A stretch of DNA of 64,000 nucleotides from Tetrapyrgos nigripes (lineage: Eukaryota; Basidiomycota; Agaricomycetes; Agaricales; Campanellaceae): positions 124,001 to 188,000 of the forward strand of contig JAACJM010000133.1 in assembly GCA_013368315.1 (NCBI GenBank), in the 5' to 3' direction. Under the pieces are notes generated by a model. The model was not told the origin of the DNA. It ran no database searches and worked only from the letters and a program-made list of their open reading frames with translations. Positions 9,958 through 22,619 of this stretch are shown one piece after another; the first letter of the stretch is position 1, and each line of letters begins with the position of its first letter. The position numbers and the translations under genes were made by a program.

Positions 9958-12846
9958 CACTTATATCTGCTACATTGATGCATCAATCCGGACAAATGTC
10001 CATATTGGCTGATACATCCCCAAGGAAAACTTTCCATAGGCCAAAAAACAGGCTGGCCCTATGGGCGGGCCTTTGGGGTGGGTCTGGTAGGCCTTTCCTT
10101 ATGGAGCAGTGAGCAGGGCAGGAGTAGGTGGCGGGTTTTGTTCCCACGCATGCTAGACAGTGAGCGGGGCCTTAGGGGGCGGGTGGCGGGTTTTTCCCAC
10201 GACTCAAAATTTGATGGAGAGGTGCAGGCGATCAGTAGGGCCCCAAATCTGCAAATAGAATAGGGGTATATGCTGTGGCTGGCTCAGAAAATGCAAAATA
10301 AATTCCTGGAGCCGGCGATGAAAAATGGTATAAGTAGATAAGAAAGTGTATTTCGGGTTGCTGAATCTGAATATACAATTAGATATGCAATATCTGCAGT
10401 GGTTATTGAGATATGGCCAAAATACTGTCCAAAATATACCAAAAGAGCAGGATAGGGACTAGCCATTGCATCAAATCAGCTCTGATCATCATGTGGGCTG
10501 GTAAGATACTGCATATGGACCTTCTAGACATGGGAATATAGTTTATTATACTATATAATCAAATCCTGAGGAGCTATACCCAATTTACTGTCAAAAAAGC
10601 CCAAAACTTGGGATGACCATAGACACTGCATGCTATAGCATCTGATATGATTATGGATATGTCTACTAGGGTATTTTTGGTCACTGAATCGGAATATCTA
10701 CTCGGATAAGCTCTATATACTCTGGTTCTGCTATATTGAGTACTTACCCCTAAACATAGGTACCTGTGGCACCTGCAAATATGCCTCTTATAAATTTGTG
10801 TGAGTAGGTGGATAAATGTTTATTGATAGTATGAATGTGAATATAACTTCATATCCTCCATATCTTCAAGATACAAGACTCTATTTCTGATTTATTCCCA
10901 AAACATTGCCACAAAAGCAAAAAAAGTGAAATGGCCATGGACACTGCATGTTCTAGCATCTAATACAATCATGGATATGTTTAATGAGGTAGTTTTGGTC
11001 CCTGAATCCGAATATCTACTTGGACAAGTTCTATATGTTGTGATTCTGCTGATATTGAATACTTACTACTAAACATAGGCACCTGTGGCACCTGCAAATA
11101 TGTATCTTATAAAATAGGTTGAGTAGGTCTAAAAGTGCTTATTGATTCCCTAAACACGAATATGAAGTCATATCCTGCATATGGTAAAGATCCAAGACTT
11201 TATGCTCAATTTATTCTCCACAAAGCGAAATAGTACCTTTTTGGACCATATACATATGCATATCTCATCCCAGAGATTATCACAGACGCTCATACTTGTT
11301 TTTTCATCTCTTGGTATCATTTGAAAGACAATAAGCCATTCAGCATATATAGGAGATGTTCTTGGTACATCCAGTAGCTTTAAGTCAAACTGAGTTGCAT
11401 GTAATGGTGCTTGTAGCACTTAAGGTTATATCTGAGCATGTCTTTAAGTGAGGAACACCAAACTGTCAATACTCAGAGTAATATAGTTTAGAATGAGGTA
11501 GAATGAGTCAGAATGCCATTCAGACAGCCAAAGGATAGGTATATGTTTCAATATGGATATAAATTAGGGCTATCTGTGCTGTCTAGGGAATAAATTGAGA
11601 ACAGAGTCGTGGATGTTTGTCATATGCAGGAGATGACTTCATATTTGTGTTTAAGGCATCAATAAGCACTTTTAGACCTACTCACCTTATTTTATAAGAT
11701 ACATATTTGCAGGTGCCACAGGTGCCTATGTTTAGTAGTAAGTATTCAATATCAGCAGAATCACAACATATAGAACTTGTCCAAGTAGATATTCGGATTC
11801 AGGAACCAAAACTACCTCATTAAACATATCCATGATTGTATTAGATGCTAGAACATGCAGTGTCCATGGCCATTTCACTTTTTTTGCTTTTGTGGCAATG
11901 TTTTGGGAATAAATCAGAAATAGAGTCTTGTATCTTGAAGATATGGAGGATATGAAGTTATATTCACATTTAGACTATCAATAAACATTTATCCACCTAC
12001 TCACACAAATTTATAAGAGGCATATTTGCAGGTGCCACAGGTACCTATGTTTAGGGGTAAGTACTCAATATCAGCAGAACCAGAGTATATAGAGCTTATC
12101 CGAGTAGATATTCCGATTCAGTGACCAAAAATACCCTAGTAGACATATCCATAATCATATCAGATGCTATAGCATGCAGTGTCTATGGTCATCCCAGGTT
12201 TTGGGCTTTTTGGCAGTAAATTGGGTATAGCTCCTCAGGATTTGAGGATATGGTATAATAAACTATATTCCCATGTCTAGAAGGTTCATATGCAGTATCT
12301 TACCAGCCCACATGATGATCAGAGCTGATTTGATGCAATGGCTAGTCCCTATCCTGCTCTTTTGGTATATTTTGGACAGTATTTTGGCCATATCTCAATA
12401 ACCACTGCAGATATTGCATATCTAATTGTATATTCAGATTCAGCAACCCGAAATACACTATCTTACCTACTTATATCATTTTTCATCGCCGGCTCCAGGA
12501 ATTTATTTTGCATTTTCTGAGCCAGCCACAGCATATACCCCTATTCTATTTGCAGATTTGGGGCCCTACTGATCGCCTGCACCTCTCCATCAAATTTTGA
12601 GTCGTGGGAAAAACCCGCCACCCGCCCCCTAAGGCCCCGCTCACTGTCTAGTATGCGTGGGAACAAAACCTGCCACCTACTCCTGCCCTGCTCACTGCTC
12701 CATAAGGAAAGGCCTACCAGACCCACCCCAAAGGCCCGCCCATAGGGCCAGCCTGTTTTTTGGCCTATGGAAAGTTTTCCTTGGGGATGTATCAGCCAAT
12801 ATGGACATTTGTCCATGATTGATGCTTAAATCTAGCAGTTAGAGCT
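9958..12846. mobile_element. Foldback element FB1 (hAT-like, non-autonomous)
   Basis: A 2.9-kb near-palindrome. Arms of about 1.25 kb (9958 to about 11215 and about 11586 to 12846) flank a unique spacer of about 370 bp. The match can be followed from the ends (CATCAATC, GGACAAATGTCCATATTGGC) through CTATGGGCGGGCC and ATGCAAAATAAATTCC to GGTGCCTATGTTTAG near the centre. The 8-bp direct repeat GGCTGCTT lies at 9950-9957 and 12847-12854, a hAT-type target duplication. The outermost ends match imperfectly (CACTTATATCTGCTAC against AGCTCTAACTGCTAG). Each arm contains two related copies of a roughly 318-bp segment, for example CACTGCATG at about 10624 and 10942. No transposase is encoded; short frames inside it are mirrored in both arms and are not genes. 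Confidence 0.88.
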
Positions 12847-12924
12847 GGCTGCTTGTTTCTTTATGCCGATACCGTAACCGTCCAGGACGTTCTTATATCC
12901 TAGGCCGGGTAGCTGACTCCTCTC

Positions 12925-13060
12925 TTGCCCCTTCTTCATCTAGCTGCTACACCCACGAATCCGTGGTGCAGTCGCAAGTCTTTGATTCTCCCATCGTCCT
13001 CATTGCAAACCCCCAGTTGCTACATCTACGAATCCGTGGTGTAGTTGCAAAAGTCGTTCT
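12925..13060. promoter_or_regulatory. Two hairpins in the SNF2 gene leader
   Basis: Two related hairpins lie 35-150 bp before the ATG at 13093. They are about 12943-12973 (GCTACACCCACGAATCCGTG, then GTGC) and about 13016-13047 (GCTACATCTACGAATCCGTG, then GTGTAG). Each has arms CTACA/TGTAG and CACG/CGTG around a GAATC loop. A satellite-type word CCGTCCAGGACG lies at about 12878. The same CGAATCCG hairpin type occurs before the genes at 5.8 kb and 2.2 kb. A regulatory role is inferred from position only. Confidence 0.45.
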
Positions 13061-15357
13061 CCCATCGTTCACACCTCGTTTCCGTACCCTCAATGCCTAG
13101 TATCACCGCCGCAGAAGCTTTGATCAGGCTTCATACTGTTGACAAAGGTCTCAACTATCCTTGGTGCCTACCTCAGTGGCAGAGCTTGACAGGAGTCAAG
13201 CACGGACTGTTTCCAGTGGACGACGCGCATCTTCCGGCCGGTCTCACCCGCCAGGACTCAATCGAGATCAAGTCTTTTTTTGATCAGTTTGTTGATCTGC
13301 CAGAGGAGTTTCGGTCGAAGTTTGTGGCAGGTGGGAAGGGCTCTGCTGCTGTGCCTGGTCACAAGATTTTCCTCACATGGATCAACGAGAACTGGGAAAA
13401 GTGGGGCATCCATTCAGCTGTTGTGGAGTCATTCCACGAAAACAATGTTCATCCCATTTCAATCATGCTATCTGGCGCAAAATCCTCTGTCAACAACGCT
13501 TGGCCTCCAGCAGAGCTCTATGTCCCTGCTGCACTGGAGTCCATCGCCATCAGACTCTTTGGAGATGAAGCTTTTGACGACAATGGCTTCCTCTTGGGCG
13601 AGGTCCGTAAAAACTTGAACGCCTTTGCTCAACGTTCCTGGAGTCGGCTGCGGCAGAAGTTTCGTTCCGACAAGAGGAGGATCATGACACTAGAAGACAA
13701 AGCAATAGCTGCTATTGAAGGTACACACTTACTTTGTTCGTTTTATGGGCCTGCTCTAACTGATAACTGAATATCAGACGCTTCATCTGGAGGTCAAGTT
13801 ATGACGGCAACGTCACTCACCAGAATCATTAAGGACGTAGCAATGTGGAAGGAGCTCGCCATTTTATACAAAGAGCACGAGGCAAGGGAAAGAGCAGAGG
13901 AGAAGCAAGACGAACTAGAGGAAGTACTCGCAAGAATCAGAGTAACGAAAGAGTCAAAGAAGAAGGCAAAGAAGAGTGAGTATTCTAAGATTTCTTGATC
14001 AGAAGCCTGGACTAATGTATCATCTCCATAGCTCGCAAATCTGACCCAGATGATTATAAGCGTCCATCACTACGCATTCCTGAAATCTCTAATTTAACTG
14101 CAAGTCCCGAAGAAATAGTCCACTTGAGCCATCTATACGCAGCGTACTTCCTCGAAGACGACGACGACGGTGGTAATCCTGTGTCAACTACCGACGAGCA
14201 TCTCCAGGCTATATTCAACAACACCGAAGAGGGTGATCTCGGAATGGAGGAGGAGGCCCATATGGACCCACGAATGCTAGCTCACAGTTTGGGGTTCAAG
14301 CAGAATGGCCTTCCTCTTCAGTTCAACGACTCTAAGCATCCGAGTGGAGCGACAATCTGGGATCATCCCAAACTTTTCACCGAACCGTCATCTAATCCTT
14401 CTCATCAACTTCGCTTGCATTGGCATCAACAAGCGGGTATTCACTCCATCCTTCGCAATGTATTCTCTTCAACACCTAACAAGTCCTCGTGCACTGGGGT
14501 CCTAGTAGCTGATGACGTTGGACTTGGAAAAACTGCACTCTGCTTGGCCACCATAGCGACGTTGAACCAGTATATTCTGCTTCAGGAAAGGAAGGAAGCT
14601 CTACCCTCCATCCTTCGTAAGCATCAGACATCATGTATTCTCTACTCTCGTTTCCTGACCTTTCGCTTTCAGGTGATCGTCTATTCCTTAGAGGATCTAC
14701 CGAGATTCCTAGCCTTCCACATGTCGTCGTTGCACCTGGGACACTCTGACCTCAATGGGTGCAGGAGATCAAAGTCTTCTTCTGCCTGAACAGTGTCGAC
14801 ATCTTTGTCTATGACTGCCCCAAAACGGGTAATGCAGACTTTTGGCTTCCAGACTCGCCCTTCTCCCAGTCCAAGCAAAAGCCGCACAACAAGATAATAC
14901 TTACAACGCACTCTGTAAGTCACTCCGGACTTGATTGAAAGAAGAGTGCTAACATTCCTTTGCATTCAGTCATTACAAAACGAATACTCCTCTGTCTTCC
15001 AAGCTAAAGCCGCCAAATCTAAAGCGCCATGGGAGCTTCCTGCACGCAAACCTGGAGGAACTTTAGATGGGACGATCTTTGCACAGGAATTTCTCTCTGT
15101 GACAGTCGATGAGATCCACGAGATGAGGAATGTCAACGCCAAGCACTATTCCGTCCTGGCTCTTTTCAACCGCTCAAACGTGAGGATAGGCCTTACTGGA
15201 ACCCCTCTACTTACAGCTCCGAAAGTGAGTTTGTCCGATACTATTGCTGAACTAGCTAAAGTTGGGTTTCTACCGTAGGATCTGACGTCACTAGGTCGCT
15301 TGCTCAGTGTACCGGGCTTTCTGACGGAGGAGTCGGTGAAGGAAGAGAAGGAGTATA

Positions 15358-16984
15358 CAGTGGGTCAAAAAATTGTCCACATGTTTCGCATTTTTGGAAA
15401 GATTGCCAATTTAAGCAATACTGAGTAGAGATATTGAAATGTGGTCAGTGATGGGCAGAACGCCCTTGATAAGAGCTACAATAATCTGTTTTATTTGTCC
15501 TATTTGGCTCAAAACTCATGGAGATATGATTGATTTAAAATGGTATGTCATTTGGACAATTTTTTGAGTTGCCACTTCAAAATCAGTATTGTAACTATGT
15601 GATGTCTCATAGATGACATCATAAGTGGAGTTGTACAATGATGCAATGGCTACATCATAATGATATCATAGCTGCCAGCTGGACCATATATAAGGGCATC
15701 CAGTTGTTCTATAGCCCTCATCAAATCATGAGACCCATCACATCCACCCAGAAAGACAATATCCTCTCTCTCCTCCAAACTTCTGCTTCATCCAGGGAAA
15801 TCTCTGCTAAAACTGGGGTATCCAAGTCAAAGATTGCTTCTCTGGCCAAAGAGATGTATCCTGACAAGGAGAACCATCAAGCAGGGCGTCCTAGAAAGCT
15901 GTCTACCACTGATGAACGTGCTGCTATCCAACAAATCAACACTGGCAAAGCTGAAAATGCTACAGAAGTGGCCAGAAACATCAATCCCCTCCTTGACCAA
16001 CCTGTCTCCACCCAAACCATTCGAAATTCCCTTCTCAGGCATGATGTGGACACATCTAAAACGAAGAAGAAGCCCAAACTCACTGCAGCTCACAGGAAGG
16101 CTCGTTTAAACTTTGCACAGAAGTACAGAAACTGGACTGTGGATGACTGGAAAAGGGTTATTTGGTCAGATGAGACTAAAATCAATCGATATGGGTCAGA
16201 TGGACAGCAGTATGTGTGGGGGAGGAAGGGTGAATCCTTGGGAGAGAGAAATGTGGTGGAAACAGTCAAATTTGGAGGAGGAAATATCATGGTGTGGGGA
16301 TGTATGGGGTGGGAAGGAGTTGGAAACATGGCAGAGGTGGAGGGCAGGATGAATGCAGAGCAGTATGTGGACATTTTGGAGAACAACCTTCTGGAGAGCA
16401 TGGATATTTTGGGTGTTGATCCAGAGGTGGCCATTTTTCAGCAAGACAATGATCCTAAACACAAGTCAAAACTGGCCACCAAGTGGTTTGAAGACAACAA
16501 CATCCATTGCATGAGCTGGCCTGCTCAATCTCCTGACCTGAACCCCATTGAACACCTCTGGACAACCCTCAAACACAAGCTCAATGGATATGACACAGCA
16601 CCCTCTGGAGTTTGGGAAATATGGGACAGAGCAGCTGAAAAGTGGGATGAAATCACAGAAGAAGATTGTCAGAAATTGATCAGGAGCATGCCTAGAAGGA
16701 TTGAGGCTGTGTTGAAGGCCAAAGGAGGGCATACCAAGTACTGAGCTAGCACTTTCTGTATTTTCACTTGCATGTCAAAAAATTGTCCAAATGACATACC
16801 ATTTTAAATCAGTCATATCTCCATGAGTTTTAAGCCAAATAAGACAAAACAGACAGAATATTGTAGCGTTTATCAAGGGCTTTCTGCCCATCACTGACCA
16901 CATTTTAATATCTCTACTCAGTATTGCTTAAATTGGCAATCTTTCCAAAAATGCGAAACATGTGGACAATTTTTTGACCCACTG
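15358..16984 (+). mobile_element. Full-length Tc1-type transposon
   Basis: A 1627-bp element with long inverted repeats of about 210 bp (15358-15567 and 16774-16984). The ends are CAGTGGGTCAAAAAATTGTC on both sides. The same TCAAAAAATTGTCC word recurs at the inner edges of the repeats. TA dinucleotides at 15356-15357 and 16985-16986 are the target duplication. By eye the two TIRs agree at more than nine bases in ten. With its uninterrupted transposase it looks like the youngest insertion here and may still be active. Confidence 0.95.
15728..16744 (+). CDS. Tc1-family DD34E transposase (338 aa)
   Basis: ATG 15728 (MRPITSTQKDNIL) to the stop at 16742-16744, length normal for Tc1 transposases. 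A bipartite DNA-binding region spans residues about 5-110. It has a first helix-turn-helix (SSREISAKTGVSKSKIASLA), the hinge GRPRKLSTTDERA, and a second domain ending in TKKKPKLTAAHR. The catalytic core has WSDETKI (first Asp), QQDNDPKHKS (second Asp) and SPDLNPIEHLW (Glu); the last two acidic residues are 34 residues apart. It would cut and paste the element at TA sites in the nucleus. An upstream in-frame ATG at 15638 would add 30 residues, but the MRPITS start fits the family better. The frame has no breaks. Confidence 0.95.
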   Translation: MRPITSTQKDNILSLLQTSASSREISAKTGVSKSKIASLAKEMYPDKENHQAGRPRKLSTTDERAAIQQINTGKAENATEVARNINPLLDQPVSTQTIRNSLLRHDVDTSKTKKKPKLTAAHRKARLNFAQKYRNWTVDDWKRVIWSDETKINRYGSDGQQYVWGRKGESLGERNVVETVKFGGGNIMVWGCMGWEGVGNMAEVEGRMNAEQYVDILENNLLESMDILGVDPEVAIFQQDNDPKHKSKLATKWFEDNNIHCMSWPAQSPDLNPIEHLWTTLKHKLNGYDTAPSGVWEIWDRAAEKWDEITEEDCQKLIRSMPRRIEAVLKAKGGHTKY

Positions 16985-19900
16985 TACTGCTGCGATCAGA
17001 TGTGCCGCACAAGACGTCGAGAAACTCAACAGAGTCCAGATCGCAACTGTTCGTCACATACATCGGGCGTTCCGCAATCACATTCTCCGTTGCACCGCAA
17101 AAAGCAAGGACTGGTTAGGACAAGTTTTACTTGACGTACCTCCGTATAAACCAATTCAAGGAGAACTCACATTGACCGATAGAGAGATGGAAATCATCGG
17201 CCGATTGGCAGAGGAAGCGAAAGCAAAGTAAGTCTTTCTTTTTATTCGCTTAACGTTCACTCACTCAACACTCGATTTGTATTGTACCAGTGCAATTACA
17301 TGCAACGAAGAGGCAATGTTTTTGACCAAAGTAAGCACGCACTTTCGTATCGTTCGTTAATTATGAGTGCTCATGTACTCTATTAGAAATTTTACCTTGA
17401 ATACAGGTGATTATGATCTGCCATGTGTGTATGTACATCGCTAATAGTAGTTCTATCTTGAACACAGGATGGCTGTCAGGTTTGCCAAGGATCCTGATGC
17501 GGGTTATCCGGACTTTAAAACCATGGATGAATACATACCAGTGCAGTCCACCAAAATGACCACGACAGCCCGTATTTGCAAACATTACCTCCAAGATGGT
17601 CACGTTGACTCTGTCAAGTTCGACAATGAGGCGGGTGTTCCACGTTTTCCACCAGTCGAGCCTGCAGAACCAGGAGAAAAGCCCCCTAAAATCCTCATAT
17701 ACACTGAGTTCCTGTCCCTGACACCTCTGCTGCAGAAAGTCAGTATTTGGAATCCTTTATTGATTGACCGCTCACTAAACATTCACACTTCACTGCAGGT
17801 CCTTCGATTATATGGTGTCGAAAGTCTCGCCATAGACGGGTCCATGTCTTTTAAAAAGCGAGACAAAATCGTTGCTCAGTTTCGCAAGTCGACGACAATT
17901 TGAGTCTTGATCTTTTCTCGAGTCGGTTCCGCTGGCTTGAACTTGGCTTGTGCTACCATGGTCCTTCTTTTTGTGAGTCGATCATCACAGACAGATTGGT
18001 TTTCTAATGAGTGACATCATTCAATAGGACCAGCCCTGGAGCTCACAGGACGCGAAACAGATTATAGGAAGGGCCCACAGGCAGCCTCAAGACCAGGTGG
18101 TGGACGTTATTTTCTTGCTAGGGAGAGGTTCCAGTGATATGCTTGTGAACGAGATGGCCAAGCGAAAGCATAAGATGTTCAAGGTGTTCGTGAATAAGAA
18201 ACTCGACTCTGGTGAGTGGTTATCATAGGGTTGATAATGGTTTATTCATTGCGCTGTGAAGAGTTGGAGACAATTCTGCAAGGAAAGCCAGTTGGACATC
18301 CTGATCAGGAGATAGACGATGAAGACTCAAAACCACCTGTTCGAAAGGTAGCTCGCAAGAGGCGTAAAGGACCTGCAGAGAGCGACAACACTGATTTCGA
18401 CACCGCGACCGATGGGGGCATCAAGAAATTCGAAAGAAGAAGCCATGAAAAGGGAAAGGGCAAACAGTGATCACGACAGAAGAGTCACCTTATGTCTTGA
18501 CGCCCAAGGATGTGGGAATGCTGGACGGTACCAGAGGTGCGTGTCACTTAGTATCTCACTTATTCATCCCTGACATGTACTAGATCTAGAAACAACTAAG
18601 ACCAGTTCACCCGACCATCCGGTATTCCCTCGTCTACGGTCAACGCTCCTGCAGCTGAACGCCAACACCTCCCTCTACCTCCATCGAAACAGGTTGGCCC
18701 ATCACAATCCCTATCTGTGTCTCAGTCGCAGTCATCCCAACTTCTTCCACCTTCCCAACCTAGCTCCTCCCCACCACCACCTCAGAGTATTCCACCCTCC
18801 CAGGCCGTTCGAGTGTTATTCGATGAACCCGAGGCCTTGAACCATGGTTTGATGACTCCGAGAATTCAGCATGACGGCTTCACGAGCTCGGAACCCGAAT
18901 GCATGGACATGGCAGAGAGTGGCCCATCTGAAAATGATGATGAGTTTGGAGGAGTAGGGCGTTCTGACCGATCTAGAAGCTCGGATTATGAACATGCACA
19001 GACAGGCACGTTGGAGGGTGATCCAGGGATTAGACAAAGAGCATCTGGAGGATACACTAGTAGTCTCTTTTCTGACGACGAGGATGAACCTATTGTTCAG
19101 GAGTCAGACAATGCGATGCTAGGGTTAACTATGTCAGCCATGAAGATGAAAAGTGTGTATACTTCATCTCGTTATTGAATCTAGAGCTTATCTGTTTGAT
19201 AGATCGTAAACCACACAAGAAGTTGAATCCTGGGCAGCCTCAGGACTGGGTTTCAGACGAGGACGATGCGAGTGAGTCACCTTCCGTCAACGTCAATGGT
19301 CACCGAGGTTAGATTTTCTCGAGAATCAAGCGCTGTATGTACTCATGTTCTAATTAGATCTTGCCAAACTTCGACCTCAGGACATTCTGAAGGACAGGAC
19401 ACATCACCAGGCGCATCCAGTGACTCCCCCTCCCCAACCAATCGGTCAGGCCATGCCCAACGCTTCACGACGTCAGAGAGATGGAGATGGGCAATCTGTT
19501 TCCGCCTCGAGTTCTGCAGTCTTTCCTCCAGACTACGGTAAAGAGCACCAGGGTTCACAACGTCAGAGGGATCACGATGCTTCTGCTTCTTCTGCAGTCC
19601 GTCCCTTGAAAGATGGTAAACAGACGAGTCACCGTGGTGAAACAGTCGACGCTACTTCTTCCAGACAGTCTAGACCTGCTGTTCAATCGGCAAACCGTCA
19701 GGGCCACCTCTCAAACTCCCAAAGTAAGTTTTTCAGTGTTTCGGTTTGCACATTTCCTAAGTATTATTTGAGCAGCCAAAAAGCCACTCAAACCGGTAGT
19801 TCCGAGCTCTTCTCAGGATCGGCACACTCGACCCGCCATTCAGACCCAGCGCTCGGAGAAGGCATCATCCTCTAATGGTTAGTTTTCTTGTCAACAAAGT

Positions 19901-20106
19901 GGAAAGCTTTTACTAATCAATGACTAGCTACTGCAGGCCGAAATCCGTTTGCTTTGACCGAGGAACAGAAACGAGAAAGGGAAAGGAGGCGCCTGAGCTT
20001 GAACAAGTCGTCTCGACCGCATGAAAACAGTTTATCTCCCTCCAAGAGTCAATCGAGCTCTCGTAGGCACTGGAAAGAGCGAGATCCTAAATTGTTTACG
20101 CGTTGA

Positions 20107-21041
20107 TTTTGAGTGAGCTGTAATAGTGTTTCAGTAGTATTTCATTCAGACAACCTATCTATATGGGAGCAGTAACATAGGGCTATGTTACGGCAAAGAT
20201 ATGGGCAGGTCAAAGATATATAAAATAATGCTCATACTTGGAGTACTCATCAATATAACCCTAATACACCTAACCAGGATGTGGTGAGTAAGAAAATATA
20301 GATACATTCGAGTTGACCGTTCGAGTTGACTGTTTGACTTCCCAATTAGGCAATTGAACTTCCCAATTTGGATCTTTGACCTTCAACTTGACCTGGGATC
20401 TTTTCAAAGCCCAAAGAAGTATAAAATAAGGCTTATACTTGTAGTACCCATCAAATATAACACTACTACATAACTAGGAAGTGGTGAGTAAGAGAATATA
20501 TGTACATTCAAGTTGACATTCAAGTTGACATTTGACTTGACCTTTGACCTTCTCAAAGGTCAAAGATATATAAAATAATGCTCATACTTGGAGTACTTAT
20601 CAATATAACACCAATACACCTTACCAGGATGTGATGAGTAAGAAAATATTGATACATTCGAGTTGACTGTTCGACTTCCCAATTAGGCAATTCGACTTCC
20701 CAATTTGGATCTTTGACCTTCGACTTGACTTGGGACCTTCTCAAAGGACAAAGAAATACAAAATAATGTTGACTGACCATTATTTGGTTAGTTCCACATA
20801 GAAACAATGGTGATTTACTTATAGATACGTTGATATTTCAGTGAAGGAACGAAGCATGGGAAACCTTTTGACAGGTCCTCCTCGTCGCACCAAATTGCAT
20901 CTGTAGGCCGCAAATTATAATTATATCGAAAGCTAAGTATACCAGGGTGATGGCCTGGATCATAGCTACCTGTGGATATGCAGAAACCACCCAATAATTT
21001 TTACAAAATTAGTGAAATGACTGCTCAAGACACTATAATTT
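20107..21041. repeat. Imperfect tandem repeats in the spacer between the two helicase genes
   Basis: No gene. Three related units start with CAAAGATATATAAAATAATG (20211 and about 20561) and its diverged form CCAAAGAAGTATAAAATAAG (about 20411). Each continues through CATACTTGGAGTAC, a GGATGTGGTGAGTAAG word and runs of TTCGACTTCCCAATT and TTTGACCTT(C)GACTTGAC. The first and third units are about 350 bp apart; the middle one is shorter. No terminal inverted repeats or target duplications were found, so the nature of the repeat is open. Confidence 0.7.
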
Positions 21042-22619
21042 TTGGAACTTACCTACCATCCAGACCAGCCTCTGAGTCGCAGCGATATTGCCAATGAAAT
21101 TCTCAAGCATGCGAAAGACAGCCAGCTTGGCACTCCGTCGTTCACCTATTCATCTCCTCTGAATGCTGTAGACCTTAACCCAGTATTTGCCCAGTTTCAT
21201 TGGAACGAACTTATTGAGGGAGTCTATATCCCTACCCTCCGATCATCGGTCAAACCTCCCGATCCACAAGACGAGCCAACTTACTACCGCATTCACACTG
21301 CTTCCCGCACCTACTACGAAGAAATCACCCGAGGTCTAGATTCTATAGACGTAACAACTCGCAAATGGATTTGGACCGGTAGTATCAAGTGAGTGACGCA
21401 CTTGGCAAAAAACCATATACTTAGATTATCTTTACAGCACCCCACTGAAAACAGCTCCATTCAGGTGACCTCAGGAGGTTGGGACCGTCTACCGCGATGC
21501 GGATCTGGCGTCCACATTTACAGTTTTTCTCCACCGCCATACCACCAATCCACTCCCCAATTTTCCTATCGTCTTGGAGAAGACTGCTGTCTCCCTCCTG
21601 GAAAAACTTTTTGAGTGCGCCTTGGATAACAATTCTCCAGAGACCGAAATCAAGGACTTGTTTCATTCATTTATATGGGGTTATCTATCACATCCCGATG
21701 ATGCTTTTCTCCGGGATGATATGATGGACCCCCTTACACGCTTCCAGATTATGGGCAATTCGCCAATGTAAAGCTTGTACCTCCGAATATTGCAAAGGTT
21801 CAATGGGCATTGAGGGCTACGGGAGCATGGGAGGTTAAGAGAATCAGTCGCCTCTTCAAAGGTATTGAATTTGAGTAAGTTTGATTCCGGTTTTCTAACA
21901 CAAACCCACAAACTGACACTACTTAGCGCATATCAGGCTGTCGTCCATCCGTGGTTGACAGATGCACGTAAATCCACATTTTCCAAGCTGCGGGACAATA
22001 TGAAACAGTTTTCTGCTCTGGCCTTTGCACAGCCAACCAAGTCTATATTCACCTGGGACGCTACTGGTGAAGTTATTACGATTGATGGTTTTCCTCTCTC
22101 GGCAAAGCGACTATTCACCAGTTGGAAGAAGCAAGTTGGAGTGCTGGGTGAGCTTATCGAAGAGCTTTTCCATGGTTGCGAGTTTGCCGATATTCTCGAG
22201 TATTTTGACTCGAGGATGGATCCCGATCCAGACCAGCTCTCCACCTGGTTTCATGATCCCGATTCCAATTCCGATATCAACCACTCGATTTTTTCAGAGA
22301 GGAGTTATAACCTCGAGCACTTTCAAAGGCGACTGTTTGATCATTTGTGCGAGCATCCTTCCTTCTTCAAGAAAGTGAACGGGGTTCTCCACGCTAATGA
22401 AGGTGTGCTCTATTCATGATCTCGCCTGGTATTTATGCTGACATAACTCAAGGGAGAATCGGGGAATGGTTCGGTAAACTCCAGGAAGTCGTAAATTGCA
22501 TGTGGTATTTAATTCATGCTACAGCTCCTGGAGGTAATCGAGGGCGAGAGATGGAGCCCTTGATGTACACCAATCACTCCCATCATCCGAGAAACTTCTA
22601 CTTCAAAGTTGGTCATTGT

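Larger units (their letters stand above)
13093..20106 (+). pseudogene. SNF2-family helicase-like gene, split by a Tc1 transposon
   Basis: ATG 13093 (MPSITAAEALIRLHTV). Exons 13093-13720, 13778-13975 and 14032 onward splice in frame. Helicase signatures run in order: DDVGLGKT (motif I, about 14511), VVVAPGTL (Ia, about 14725), VDEIHEMRN (II, about 15103), GLTGTPL (III, about 15190), ILIYTEF (IV, about 17690), RVGSAGLNLA (V, about 17923) and IIGRAHRQPQD (VI, about 18060). A long Ser/Pro-rich basic tail in several short exons ends at TGA 20104-20106 (RDPKLFTR). SNF2 proteins translocate on DNA and remodel chromatin. The element at 15358-16984 lies in the exon between motifs III and IV, splitting KEEKEY from TAAIRCAAQDVEKLNR. 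In-frame TGA codons also occur at 14747 (APGTL-stop-PQW) and 17901 (stop-VLIFSRVG). The gene is therefore dead in this copy. Confidence 0.82.

Noticed and set aside
10284..10466. Short open frame mirrored at 12338-12520 inside FB1
   Set aside because: Both copies are the two arms of one palindrome; no family and no transposase likeness.
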